From assembly GCA_050949165.1 (NCBI GenBank), contig JBMNFF010000009.1, forward strand, positions 124,001 to 188,000: 64,000 nucleotides of DNA, read 5' to 3'. The translations under genes and the position numbers were made by a program. Shown piece by piece: positions 8,890-17,773 of the stretch. This stretch comes from DAIOXA01 sp050949165. Lineage in GTDB: Bacteria; Bacillota; Proteinivoracia; UBA4975. The notes under the pieces are model-generated. The model saw only the letters and a program-made list of their open reading frames with translations, was not told the origin of the DNA and did not search any database. Each line of letters opens with the position of its first letter. The stretch's first letter is position 1.

Positions 8890-10245
8890 ATGAAGGCTTT
8901 GAGGGCGGTTGTCTTGGCCGCCGGCAAAGGCACCAGGATGAAGTCTCAAACTCCTAAGGTCCTCTTTCCCCTGGCGGGGAAATCCATTCTCCAACACGTT
9001 GTCGACACCCTTACCGATTCTGGTGTTGAGGATATATACATTGTGGTGGGCTACGGCTCAGATATGGTCCAGGAGGCCGTCACTGGCCCCATCACCTGGG
9101 TTTTGCAGCGGGAACAGTTGGGAACCGGCCATGCTTTGCTTCAGGCTGCCCCGCATTTGCGGGGAACAGATACCCTGCTGGTTGTCACGGGAGATACGCC
9201 GTTGCTGACCAGTCAGACCATTTCCGACCTCATTTCCCTGCACCAAAGGGAAAATCATGCCGCCACCGTTCTTACCGCCCGGGTTCCCGATCCTGGCGGC
9301 TACGGCAGGATTCTCCGGGCAGGGGATCAGGTCAAGGCGATAATTGAAGACAAGGATGCCAGCCCGGAGGAAAGGGCCATTGCCGAAATAAACAGCGGCG
9401 TTTTCTGTTATAATTGGGCCAGGGTGGAACCGCTCCTGGCAAGACTTACCCCCAATAATCGCCAGGGTGAATACTATTTGACCGATATAATGTCCATGCT
9501 ATTTCAAGAGGGCGGTAAGACCGGGGCCTTTGTGGCCCGGGATTACCAGGAGGTGGCCGGAATCAACAACAGGGTCCAGCTGGCCTGGGCCGAGGGGATC
9601 ATGCGCGCCCGGATAAATGAGGCCCTGATGCTCTCCGGAGTGTCCATGCAGGATCCCGGCAGCGTCTGGATCGATGCCGGGGTTGAGATCGGACAGGACA
9701 CAGTAATCTTGCCCAACACACATATCTACGGCGCTACCAAGATCGGTTCCAACTGCACCATCGGGCCTGACGCAATGCTCAGGTCTTGTCAGCTGGAGGA
9801 GGGGGTCGCCTTTCACCATGCCGTGGCCGAGGAATGCGTTATCGGCCAGGGAACCCGGGTCGGACCCTTTGCTTACATCCGTCCCGGTTCGGTGATCGGC
9901 AGCGGGGTAAAGGTAGGGGATTTTGTAGAGATAAAGAACTCCCGGATTGGCGACGGTTCCAAAGTCCCCCATCTGGCCTATGTGGGCGACGCCAAGGTGG
10001 GGACCAATACCAATATCGGTTGTGGTGTCATCACCGCCAATTATGACGGCAAGAAGAAGAGCGTCACCGAGATTGGAAACGATGCCTTCATCGGCAGCAA
10101 CTGCAACCTGGTCGCCCCGGTCAAAGTCGGAGACGGGGCCTACGTTGCAGCCGGGTCTACAATAACCGATGAAGTGCCCCCCCGGGCCCTGGCCATTGCC
10201 CGGAGCAGGCAGACAGTAAAAGTTGATTGGAGGAAGAAGGACTAA
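8890..10245 (+). CDS. glmU: Bifunctional GlcNAc-1-P uridyltransferase / GlcN-1-P acetyltransferase
   Basis: Makes UDP-GlcNAc for peptidoglycan: the C-terminal domain acetylates glucosamine-1-phosphate and the N-terminal domain couples it to UTP. At 451 residues it has the usual length. The pyrophosphorylase loop LAAGKGTRMKS is at residues 10-20. From about residue 255 the sequence follows the left-handed beta-helix hexapeptide pattern, with the conserved block around GPFAYIRPGSVIG and the active-site NYDGKKK. AAGGAGTGA precedes the ATG. The stop abuts the prs start codon, so the two are cotranscribed and probably translationally coupled, as in B. subtilis. Confidence 0.97.
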   Translation: MKALRAVVLAAGKGTRMKSQTPKVLFPLAGKSILQHVVDTLTDSGVEDIYIVVGYGSDMVQEAVTGPITWVLQREQLGTGHALLQAAPHLRGTDTLLVVTGDTPLLTSQTISDLISLHQRENHAATVLTARVPDPGGYGRILRAGDQVKAIIEDKDASPEERAIAEINSGVFCYNWARVEPLLARLTPNNRQGEYYLTDIMSMLFQEGGKTGAFVARDYQEVAGINNRVQLAWAEGIMRARINEALMLSGVSMQDPGSVWIDAGVEIGQDTVILPNTHIYGATKIGSNCTIGPDAMLRSCQLEEGVAFHHAVAEECVIGQGTRVGPFAYIRPGSVIGSGVKVGDFVEIKNSRIGDGSKVPHLAYVGDAKVGTNTNIGCGVITANYDGKKKSVTEIGNDAFIGSNCNLVAPVKVGDGAYVAAGSTITDEVPPRALAIARSRQTVKVDWRKKD

Positions 10246-11196
10246 ATGTATTATGACCGCAAGTTAAAGATCTTTAGTTGCACTTCTAACCTTCCCCTGG
10301 CCCGGGCCATTGCCCAACATATTGAGACATCCCTGGGCGCCGGTGAGGTGGTTCGGTTCAGCGACGGAGAAGTGTCGGTACGGATTGAAGAGAGCGTTAG
10401 AGGGGCAGACGTTTTCATCGTCCAGTCCACCTGCCATCCATCCAACGACAACCTGATGGAGCTCCTGGTCATGATCGATGCCCTCAAGAGGGCATCAGCC
10501 AAGCGCATTACCGCCGTCATCCCCTATTATGGGTATGCCCGCCAGGACCGCAAGACCCGGCCTCGGGACCCCATCACAGCCAAATTGGTGGCAAATCTTC
10601 TCACCGTCGCTGGCGCCAACAGAATCTTGGTCATCGACCTCCACGCTGGGGCAATTCAGGGCTTTTTCGATATACCGGTGGATCACATGACCGCTGTACC
10701 CCTGTTGGCAGAGCACTTTTCCAACAGGGATAAGGACGAACTGGTGGTGGTATCCCCGGACATGGGCGGGGTGACCAGGGCCAGGGATATGGCCCAACGC
10801 CTGGGGGTTCCCATCGCGATTATCGACAAGCGCCGGCCCCGGGCCAATGTCGCAGAAATCATGAACATCATCGGGGATATCCGGGGCAAGAGGGCCATTC
10901 TGGTGGACGACATCATCGATACTGCCGGGACTATTACCCTGGGGGCCCAGGCGCTCCTGGATCATGGCGCCAAGGAAGTATACGCCTGCTGTACCCATCC
11001 CGTCTTTTCTGGTCCCGCCATGGAGCGGTTGGCCAAGGCTCCCATCAAAGAACTGGTGGTTTGCGATACCATCCTCCTGCCGGAGGAAAAGCGCTTGCCC
11101 AATATCAAAATCTGTTCGGTGGCGGAATTGTTGGCCGATGCCATTGTCCGCATCCACGAGGATCTGTCCATCAGCACCCTCTTTGACGCCACCTGA
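10246..11196 (+). CDS. prs: Ribose-phosphate pyrophosphokinase
   Basis: Makes PRPP from ribose-5-phosphate and ATP for nucleotide, His, Trp and NAD synthesis. The 316 residues are standard for class I PRPP synthetase. Visible motifs are FSDGEVSVRI near the N-terminus, the catalytic flexible-loop region GYARQDRKTRPRDPI, the metal site VIDLHAGAIQGFF, and the PRPP-binding loop VDDIIDTAGT (about 219-228). The ATG follows the glmU TAA with no gap, and the ribosome binding site GGAGGAAG lies within glmU. Confidence 0.97.
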   Translation: MYYDRKLKIFSCTSNLPLARAIAQHIETSLGAGEVVRFSDGEVSVRIEESVRGADVFIVQSTCHPSNDNLMELLVMIDALKRASAKRITAVIPYYGYARQDRKTRPRDPITAKLVANLLTVAGANRILVIDLHAGAIQGFFDIPVDHMTAVPLLAEHFSNRDKDELVVVSPDMGGVTRARDMAQRLGVPIAIIDKRRPRANVAEIMNIIGDIRGKRAILVDDIIDTAGTITLGAQALLDHGAKEVYACCTHPVFSGPAMERLAKAPIKELVVCDTILLPEEKRLPNIKICSVAELLADAIVRIHEDLSISTLFDAT

Positions 11197-11197
11197 T

Positions 11198-11226
11198 TTG
11201 ACTGGAGATATTCATCAGAGTATACT
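11198..11226 (+). promoter_or_regulatory. Sigma-A promoter of rplY-pth-mfd
   Basis: TTGACT (11198-11203), a 17-nt spacer and TATACT (11221-11226) form a near-consensus promoter 32 nt before the L25/Ctc start codon. I saw no sigma-B consensus here, although ctc is sigma-B-dependent in B. subtilis. Confidence 0.8.
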
Positions 11227-11258
11227 GTATTGGAAATCGGGCAGAAGGAGAGAAGTTA

Positions 11259-11876
11259 ATGGAACGTTATAAACTCAATGCAGCTATTCGCACAGGCAAG
11301 GGACGTCTGGTGCGCAGGAGCAAGCAAATTCCTGCCGTACTCTACGGACGCAATACCGAAACCCTGAACCTTGCTGTGCCGGAAGCAGAAGTGGTGCACT
11401 TTATCAACCATGGGGCTCCCAACGCCCTGATCGATCTGGTCGTCGCAGGCGAGACCCATACCGCCATGGTTAAGGATCTTCAACGCAATAAAATCAAGGG
11501 CGAAGTCCTTCACATCGACTTCTATGCTGTAGACCTCAAACAGGAACTGACCACCACCGTGCCAATCCACCTGGTGGGAGATGCCGAGGGCGTCAGGGCC
11601 GGTGGCATCCTCCAGCAACTGACCCGGGAAATCGAGGTCAAGTGTTTGCCTACAGAGATCCCCCAGAGCTTCGACTTGGATATCAGCGCCATGAACATAG
11701 GCGATACCAAGACAGTGGCTGACCTGGAGGTCACAGGTAATATAGAAATCCTGACCCCTGAGGCCGAAGTCATCGTCTCCATACTGGCGCCGCGCCTCGC
11801 CGAAGAGGAAGAGGCCACTGAGACAACTGATGGAGAAACCGGAGAAACCCCCGAACCAGAAGCGGAGACAGAATAA
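11259..11876 (+). CDS. rplY: 50S ribosomal protein L25 / general stress protein Ctc
   Basis: A 5S rRNA-binding ribosomal protein of the long (TL5/CTC) type: the N-terminal L25 domain (about 1-90, with RTGKGRLVRRSKQIPAVLYG) binds 5S rRNA, and a C-terminal beta domain (about 95-185) follows. The last 25 residues are a very acidic Glu/Thr/Pro tail. AGAAGGAGAG precedes the ATG. A terminator lies right after the stop, so pth and mfd are reached by read-through or from weaker internal promoters. The gene order prs-ctc-pth-mfd is the same as in B. subtilis. Confidence 0.94.
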   Translation: MERYKLNAAIRTGKGRLVRRSKQIPAVLYGRNTETLNLAVPEAEVVHFINHGAPNALIDLVVAGETHTAMVKDLQRNKIKGEVLHIDFYAVDLKQELTTTVPIHLVGDAEGVRAGGILQQLTREIEVKCLPTEIPQSFDLDISAMNIGDTKTVADLEVTGNIEILTPEAEVIVSILAPRLAEEEEATETTDGETGETPEPEAETE

Positions 11877-11878
11877 GC

Positions 11879-11901
11879 GGGCGCCAAGGCGCCCTTTTTT
11901 T
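11879..11901 (+). terminator. Terminator after rplY
   Basis: The inverted repeat GGGCGCC-AA-GGCGCCC is followed by seven T. The pth Shine-Dalgarno begins a few bases further on, so termination must be partial or pth needs its own promoter. Confidence 0.8.
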
Positions 11902-11918
11902 GACGAGGAGGCGCTCTT

Positions 11919-12491
11919 ATGAAATTAGTGGCAGGTTTGGGCAATCCCGGCCCGCAGTATCGAGAAACCCGGCATAACGCAGGCTTTCTGGTGGTAGAAA
12001 GGCTGGCCCGGGAAATGAAGGCGACAGATTTGGGGCGCCGTTGGCACGGTGTCGTCGCCCGCGCATCCTTTGCCGGGGAAAAGGTTTACATCCTAAAGCC
12101 CCAGACTTATATGAATTTAAGCGGTCGGGCAGTAGCAGCAGCCGTTCGGGAACTGGACCTGGACATCGAGGACATCCTGATCGTATACGATGATTTGGCC
12201 CTGCCCCTGGGAACCCTTCGCTTTCGCCCCCGGGGATCCGACGGCGGCCAAAAGGGGATGCGCTCTGTCCTGGAACATCTGGGCCATCAGAATGTGCCCC
12301 GCCTGCGCTTAGGCATAGGCGCCGACAGTTCCTTGACCCCTCGGGACTTTGTTTTGGAACCCTTTTCCCGCCAAGAACTGCCCTTGTTTGAGGCCATGGC
12401 AGAGCAGGCCGTCCAGGCGATAGAGCACTGGCTTTATCGAGGCATGACCGCCGCCATGAATAAGTATAACGGGCCGGTAACCCTGGAATGA
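11919..12491 (+). CDS. pth: Peptidyl-tRNA hydrolase
   Basis: Releases tRNA from peptidyl-tRNAs that drop off the ribosome. The 190-residue length is standard. Motifs are VAGLGNPGPQYRETRHNAGF with catalytic His19, LKPQTYMNLSG, VYDDLALPLG and GGQKGMRSVLEHLG. GACGAGGAGGCG precedes the ATG. In B. subtilis this gene (spoVC) holds the same place between ctc and mfd. Confidence 0.96.
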   Translation: MKLVAGLGNPGPQYRETRHNAGFLVVERLAREMKATDLGRRWHGVVARASFAGEKVYILKPQTYMNLSGRAVAAAVRELDLDIEDILIVYDDLALPLGTLRFRPRGSDGGQKGMRSVLEHLGHQNVPRLRLGIGADSSLTPRDFVLEPFSRQELPLFEAMAEQAVQAIEHWLYRGMTAAMNKYNGPVTLE

Positions 12492-12513
12492 GAGCGGCGA
12501 GGGAGGTAATCGT

Positions 12514-15500
12514 ATGGAGATTCGGCAAATTGCCGGGGCCAATCCGGGAATAGCAGAACTCTTAACCCGGTTGCAACAGGGTGGGCACCACCTTTGGGCC
12601 GGAGTAGACGGCAGTCAGCGCGCCCTGCTCATAGACCTCCTGCTCTCTCGCGGCCGGGGTCCCATTCTCTTTATCACAGCCAACCTCAAGGATGCCGAGA
12701 CCTTGCTGGCCGATTACGAGTTTTTCAGCGGCGAAAAGGGCTTTTTGTTCCCCAACAAACCTACCCTGGGCGCCGAAGTAGATGCCGAAAGCCATGAGCT
12801 GGAAAACCAGCGGGTCCTGGCCCTGTCAATGGCCGCAACTGCCAGGCCATGTTTGGTTGCCGCCCCCGCCACGGCCCTGTTGGAGCTGCTGCCTCCCCCA
12901 GAGCATATCCGGGAGGGGGCGCTGGAATTGGCCCCCGGGGATACCGCGGCTATAGAAGAACTGAGCGCTCGTTTGACGGAACTGGGTTATCAGCGGGTGG
13001 AGCGGGTAGAAGCCCCCGGGCAGTTTAGCCGGCGCGGCGACATCCTTGACGTGTTCCCGCCGGGGGTGGAACCCTGCCGCATCCAATTCTTTGACGTCCA
13101 GGTGGAATCGCTGCGCAGCATAGATTTGGAAACCCAGCGTTCCCAGCAGGAACTCGCCAGCTTGCACTTGGGACCCGCCCGCCTGCTGGTCCTGAACCAG
13201 GAAATAAGGCGGCGGGTGCTGGACAAATTGCAGGAGCGGGCCAGGACGGTATCGCCCCTGTTCTTGACCCAGCTGGAAGAAGACCGTGAGCGCTTTAGTC
13301 ATCTTCAATTCTGGCCGGGATACCAGCATTATATGCAGTACATGTTTGCCGGGACGTACAGTCTCCTGGACTATTTTGCCCAGGGCCTGGTTGTGGTCTC
13401 CGAGACCATAGACATCTCCCAGCAACTGGAGCTGCAATCCGGAGAATTGATGGAGCGCCATCAAACCCTCCTGGAGAAGGGCAAGCTCCTCCCCGATTTA
13501 CAGCCCTGGCTTTCCCTGTCCCAGGTAGAGGCCAGGTGGCAACCCATTCCCACCTTACACCTGAGTCTGCTCATGCGCGCCTTAAAGCGCTTTCGCCTGA
13601 GTAGCATCGGCACCATATCCTTCCGCCAGGTTCCCAGCTTTTATGGGCAGCAGCAGTTGATTGCCGACGAAATCAAGGTTTGGCTCAAACGGGGAGCTAC
13701 GGTGCTGGTGGTGGGCGGCGGCCAGCAGCTGGCCCAATCTCTCAAGGCCAGGGACATCCCCGTTCACCATTCCCGACTGCAAGCCCTGCATCCCGGTGCC
13801 GTCAACTTTGTGCCGGGGGGCTTAAGCGCGGGTTTTGAACTGGAACAGGGCCTCGTCGTCCTCAGTCTCAGCGAGCTTCGGGCCCGGCGCCAGCCGGTCA
13901 GAAAGGTCCGGCGGGGGCAGGGAATGACTGCCAGCGAGCTGCAGAGTCTGGTTCCCGGCGAGTACGTCGTGCATTCAGCCTATGGGATTGGTCAATTCTT
14001 GGGGATGGTTACCCGGGACATTGCCGGGACCCAGCGGGATTATCTGTACATCAAATATGCGGGCAAGGACCGGCTCTACCTGCCCACCGATCAGGTTCAC
14101 CTCTTGCAGCGCTACCTGGGCGGAGAGGACAAGGCGCCAAAACTCTATTCTCTGGGCGGCGGCGAATGGCAGCGGGTCAAGAGCAGAGTCAAGGAATCGG
14201 TGCAAAAGCTGGCCTTTGACCTGCTTCAGCTATACGCAAAGCGCCAATCCGTTCAAGGTCATGCCTTTGCCCCCGATACGCCCTGGCAACGCGAGCTTGA
14301 GGACAGTTTCCCCTTTCAGGAGACTCCCGACCAAACCCAGGCCATCCAGGAGGTTAAGGCGGATATGGAGTCTCCTCGGCCCATGGACCGCCTGCTCTGC
14401 GGCGATGTGGGCTATGGCAAGACTGAGGTAGCTCTGCGGGCTGCCATGAAAGCCGTCATGGATGGCAAGCAGGTCGCCGTCCTGGCTCCAACCACCGTCC
14501 TGGCCCAGCAGCATTACAATACTTTCAGCCAGCGCTTCGCTCCCTTTCCCGTCCGGATCGAGGTCCTCAGTCGCTTCAAAACTGCCGCTCAGCAGAGGGA
14601 AGTTGTTCGGGCTGCGGCTTTGGGCAGGGTGGATATAATAATCGGTACCCATCGCCTCCTCCAGAAGGATGTGGCCATTCCCAACCTGGGGCTGTTAATT
14701 GTCGACGAGGAACAGAGATTTGGCGTGGAGCACAAGGAGAAGCTAAAAAGCCTCAAGGCCGACGTAGATATCCTGACAATGACCGCCACCCCCATACCCC
14801 GCACCTTGCACATGGCCCTTTTGGGAATCCGGGATCTCAGCGTTATCAACACTCCCCCCGAAGGGCGCTTCCCTGTTCAGACCTATGTCATGGAATATTC
14901 TGATCAGCTGGTGGTATCGGCGGTGCGCCGGGAACTGGACCGGGGGGGACAGGTGTACTTGATCTATAACCGCGTTCAGGGTATAGACTCCCTGGCTTCC
15001 CGGCTGCGCCGACTGCTGGCGGATGTAAAAATCGGCGTCATTCACGGGCAGATGTCGGAAGGCTTGCTGGAGAAGACCATGGTGGAGTTTTATCAGGGCA
15101 ATTATCAAGTCTTGCTCAGCACCACCATCATCGAAAACGGACTGGACATCCCCAATGTCAACACCGTTGTGGTGTATGACGCCGACAAACTGGGGCTCTC
15201 CCAACTCTATCAGCTCAGGGGCAGGGTAGGGCGCGGCAGGAGGCTGGCCTACGCTTACTTCACCTATCGCAAGGACAAAGTCCTCACCGAAAAGTCCCAG
15301 AAGCGCCTCACCGCCATCAAGGAATTTACCGAACTGGGCTCTGGCTATAAAATATCTCTGCGTGATTTGGAGATCAGGGGAGCAGGCAATATCCTTGGAC
15401 CCGAACAACATGGCCACATAGCGGCGGTGGGCTTTGATCTCTACTGTCAGCTCTTGGAGCAGCAGGTTCGGGAATTGTTGGGTCAGCCCAGGTTGAAAAA

Positions 15501-15963
15501 GGATTTGCCCGAGGTGGTCATGGAACTGCCCGTCAGCGCATATATTCCCGACGGCTATATGCCGGAGCAGGAAAAAATCTATGTCTACCGCCGAATCAAG
15601 GAGGCGACTGAGCTCAGGGCCATCGACGATTTGCAGGACGAGTTAATTGACCGCTTCGGCAAAATCCCGCCGGCCCTGGCAAACCTCCTGGATATTGGCA
15701 GGGCCCGAATCCTGGCCGCCGGCCTCGGCCTTGAATCCATAACCTGGACCGCCGATCAGCTCAAGGGCATCCATGCCCTGGTTCTAACCTTTATGTCGGG
15801 GCAGGGACAATCTCTGGATTTGGAGGGCCTGTGGGCCCGCGACAAAAAGAAGTATGATTTTCGTCGTCAGGATCGGGTCAGGGTCTTCGTCCGAACCGAC
15901 CGGACCGAAATCTTGCCGGAATTGGAGCAAGTCCTGCATCTTCTGACCAAAAACAGTCATTGA
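12514..15963 (+). CDS. mfd: Transcription-repair coupling factor
   Basis: SWI2/SNF2-type translocase that removes RNA polymerase stalled at DNA lesions and recruits UvrA. At 1149 residues it is full length. An N-terminal UvrB-like region (about 1-350) is followed by a CarD-type RNA polymerase interaction domain (about 480-560, GEYVVHSAYGIGQFLG), then the RecG-like helicase with Walker A GDVGYGKTE (about 630-638), the DEEQ box in VDEEQRFGVEHK and motif III TMTATPIPRT, and a C-terminal TRCF domain. The small B. subtilis gene fin (yabK) between pth and mfd is absent. The stop overlaps the open frame of the next gene but not its likely start. Confidence 0.97.
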   Translation: MEIRQIAGANPGIAELLTRLQQGGHHLWAGVDGSQRALLIDLLLSRGRGPILFITANLKDAETLLADYEFFSGEKGFLFPNKPTLGAEVDAESHELENQRVLALSMAATARPCLVAAPATALLELLPPPEHIREGALELAPGDTAAIEELSARLTELGYQRVERVEAPGQFSRRGDILDVFPPGVEPCRIQFFDVQVESLRSIDLETQRSQQELASLHLGPARLLVLNQEIRRRVLDKLQERARTVSPLFLTQLEEDRERFSHLQFWPGYQHYMQYMFAGTYSLLDYFAQGLVVVSETIDISQQLELQSGELMERHQTLLEKGKLLPDLQPWLSLSQVEARWQPIPTLHLSLLMRALKRFRLSSIGTISFRQVPSFYGQQQLIADEIKVWLKRGATVLVVGGGQQLAQSLKARDIPVHHSRLQALHPGAVNFVPGGLSAGFELEQGLVVLSLSELRARRQPVRKVRRGQGMTASELQSLVPGEYVVHSAYGIGQFLGMVTRDIAGTQRDYLYIKYAGKDRLYLPTDQVHLLQRYLGGEDKAPKLYSLGGGEWQRVKSRVKESVQKLAFDLLQLYAKRQSVQGHAFAPDTPWQRELEDSFPFQETPDQTQAIQEVKADMESPRPMDRLLCGDVGYGKTEVALRAAMKAVMDGKQVAVLAPTTVLAQQHYNTFSQRFAPFPVRIEVLSRFKTAAQQREVVRAAALGRVDIIIGTHRLLQKDVAIPNLGLLIVDEEQRFGVEHKEKLKSLKADVDILTMTATPIPRTLHMALLGIRDLSVINTPPEGRFPVQTYVMEYSDQLVVSAVRRELDRGGQVYLIYNRVQGIDSLASRLRRLLADVKIGVIHGQMSEGLLEKTMVEFYQGNYQVLLSTTIIENGLDIPNVNTVVVYDADKLGLSQLYQLRGRVGRGRRLAYAYFTYRKDKVLTEKSQKRLTAIKEFTELGSGYKISLRDLEIRGAGNILGPEQHGHIAAVGFDLYCQLLEQQVRELLGQPRLKKDLPEVVMELPVSAYIPDGYMPEQEKIYVYRRIKEATELRAIDDLQDELIDRFGKIPPALANLLDIGRARILAAGLGLESITWTADQLKGIHALVLTFMSGQGQSLDLEGLWARDKKKYDFRRQDRVRVFVRTDRTEILPELEQVLHLLTKNSH

Positions 15964-16016
15964 GAAACCGGGGATTATCTGATAAAATCTTTACCGTATT
16001 GAAAGGGGTGGCATTA

Positions 16017-17000
16017 GTGTTAGGAAAATACAAAAAGGTTGCCGCAGCGCTCGTCCTCGCCGTCCTCCTCATGGCAGGCTGCACCGGCGTCAAGGACCCG
16101 GCGGTCTATGCCGTTGTCGACGGAGTAGAAATCACCCGGGAGGAATTTGACAAGTACGTGGGCTTCTTGTTCTTCAATCCCCAGGAGGAGCTGAGCGAAG
16201 ACCTGAGGTTGCAGATATTGGATGAGATGATCAGGGTGCAAGTTTACTCTGCTGCCGCTTCGGCCAGAGGCTTTGAGCCAGATCTTGATGAAGCAAGTAA
16301 AACTTACGAATCCTTCCGCGATCAGATAATCGCCAGCGAATTATTTGCCGGCAATGCCACCGGCTACTATGCTCGCATGCAGGAACTGGGCCTTACCGAG
16401 GAATGGGTAATCGGCGTCCTTGCCAAGTTTCAGATTATCAATGCCTTCTTGGATGAAGAGCGGGATGCGGTAGAGGATCCCGATGACGAAGAGATTGAGG
16501 CATTTTATGAAGAGCAAAAGGAAGCCCTCTTCGCCCATGGCGAGTTGCGCCGGATTCGGCACATCCTGATCAACGAGAAGAGCTTTCCCGAGGCTGATGA
16601 AGAGGATGTCGACGAGCTCAGCAAAAATCTGGCCCAGGAACTGTACCAGCGCTTGTCGGCCGGCGAGGATTTTGCTGAGTTGGCCAGGGAATACTCCCAG
16701 GATACCAGCGCCGATAAAGGTGGCGACATCGGTTTTGTCGAGAAAGGTGATGTGGTCAAGGAATTTGGAATGGCCGCCTTTGCCTTGGAAGTTGGGGAGA
16801 TCTCCGAACCCATCAAGTCCGACTATGGCTGGCACGTGCTGGAAGTGCTCGAGATTAAAGAGCCGGGTTTCCATGAGCTGGATGAAAGCATGCGGGACTG
16901 GATTTCTGCCAGTCTCTACAAGGAAGCCATGGACAAGAGAATCGAGGAACTGCTGACCCAACTCATGGAGGATGCCGAGATCGTAAACAACCTCGAATAA
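16017..17000 (+). CDS. Foldase lipoprotein with PpiC peptidyl-prolyl isomerase domain (PrsA/SurA type)
   Basis: Predicted membrane-anchored foldase assisting exported proteins. The frame is open from 15960, but the GTG at 16017 after GAAAGGGGTGG is chosen, giving 327 residues with a standard lipoprotein signal: Lys-rich start, a hydrophobic core, and lipobox MAGC with lipidated Cys22. A SurA N-like helical region (about 30-165) is followed by a parvulin domain (about 175-290) with RRIRHILI, DFAELAREYSQD and GWHVLEVLE. PrsA is the closest functional name. It sits between mfd and spoVT, and a strong terminator closes the operon. Confidence 0.88.
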   Translation: MLGKYKKVAAALVLAVLLMAGCTGVKDPAVYAVVDGVEITREEFDKYVGFLFFNPQEELSEDLRLQILDEMIRVQVYSAAASARGFEPDLDEASKTYESFRDQIIASELFAGNATGYYARMQELGLTEEWVIGVLAKFQIINAFLDEERDAVEDPDDEEIEAFYEEQKEALFAHGELRRIRHILINEKSFPEADEEDVDELSKNLAQELYQRLSAGEDFAELAREYSQDTSADKGGDIGFVEKGDVVKEFGMAAFALEVGEISEPIKSDYGWHVLEVLEIKEPGFHELDESMRDWISASLYKEAMDKRIEELLTQLMEDAEIVNNLE

Positions 17001-17005
17001 TTTAT

Positions 17006-17040
17006 CGGGTTGGCCCTGGGAGCCAGCCCGATTTTATTTT
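17006..17040 (+). terminator. Terminator of the mfd-foldase operon
   Basis: A 9-bp stem (17006-17014 with 17022-17030, one G-U) and a 7-nt loop are followed by ATTTTATTTT. Confidence 0.85.
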
Positions 17041-17057
17041 CAATTACTGGTAAAAAA

Positions 17058-17088
17058 TGAATAAATGCTTCAGTACAGTTATATACTA
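17058..17088 (+). promoter_or_regulatory. Possible sigma-G promoter of spoVT
   Basis: TGAATA (17058-17063), 18 nt and TATACTA (17082-17088) resemble the forespore sigma-G pattern (gnATR / CATAmTA) with one mismatch in the -10. B. subtilis spoVT is sigma-G-dependent. A sigma-A reading of TATACT without a good -35 remains possible. Confidence 0.5.
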
Positions 17089-17132
17089 GCTATGACCGGG
17101 ACATAATTTACTGACTGTAAGGAGGCAAGACG

Positions 17133-17690
17133 GTGAAAGCAACGGGCATTGTCAGACGCATCGATGATCTCGGGCGCGTAGTAATACCCAAAGAGATACG
17201 CCGGACCCTGAAAATCCGTGAAGGCGACCCGTTAGAAATTTTCGTTGATCGCGATGGCGAAGTCATCCTCAAGAAATACTCTCCCATTGGAGAGTTGGGC
17301 GACTTTGCCAAAGAATATGCAGACTCTCTTTACGAATCTCTGGGCCACATAGCTTGCATTGCTGACCGCGATATGATTATCGCCGTGGCAGGGGCTCCCA
17401 AAAAGGAGTTCCTCAACAAGACCGTCGGTCCCGCTGTGGAAAAGGCAATGGAAGAGCGCCGGACCCTGAAGATTGACAAGCCGGGGCAGCAGAAAGAATG
17501 CCTGTCCTGTCTGGCCGACGACGAAGAGTGTAAGTTTACCTCCGAAGTAATTGCCCCGATTATATCCGCCGGCGACCCCATTGGAGCTGTAATCCTGTGC
17601 TCCAGGGAGCAGGGCGCCAAGATGGGAGAAATGGAAGTCAAATTGGCGGAAACTGCCGCCGGTTTCTTGGCAAAACAGATGGCGCAATAA
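17133..17690 (+). CDS. spoVT: Stage V sporulation protein T (AbrB-family regulator)
   Basis: Forespore transcription factor that tunes sigma-G-dependent genes. Residues 1-50 form a swapped-hairpin AbrB DNA-binding domain (MKATGIVRRIDDLGRVVIPK, EGDPLEIFVD). Residues about 55-180 are a GAF-like domain containing a cysteine pair in KECLSCLADDEE. The 185 residues match SpoVT rather than the short AbrB. The GTG start follows AAGGAGG at optimal spacing. The order mfd-(foldase)-spoVT-yabM-mazG mirrors B. subtilis. Confidence 0.95.
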   Translation: MKATGIVRRIDDLGRVVIPKEIRRTLKIREGDPLEIFVDRDGEVILKKYSPIGELGDFAKEYADSLYESLGHIACIADRDMIIAVAGAPKKEFLNKTVGPAVEKAMEERRTLKIDKPGQQKECLSCLADDEECKFTSEVIAPIISAGDPIGAVILCSREQGAKMGEMEVKLAETAAGFLAKQMAQ

Positions 17691-17714
17691 AAAGGGACCG
17701 CGGTCCCTTTTTTT
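17691..17714 (+). terminator. Terminator of spoVT
   Basis: AAAGGGACC and GGTCCCTTT form a symmetrical hairpin around GC, followed by a T run. It starts right after the spoVT stop. Confidence 0.85.
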
Positions 17715-17736
17715 ATGGTATTTAAAGGGCCACCTT

Positions 17737-17745
17737 TGGTATAAT
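17737..17745 (+). promoter_or_regulatory. Extended -10 promoter of the yabM-like gene
   Basis: TGGTATAAT is a perfect -10 hexamer with the TGn extension; no convincing -35 lies 17 nt upstream. It precedes the spoVB/murJ-like gene by 28 nt. Confidence 0.5.
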
Positions 17746-17773
17746 AACTTGAAGTACGAGAGGGGAGAAGAGT

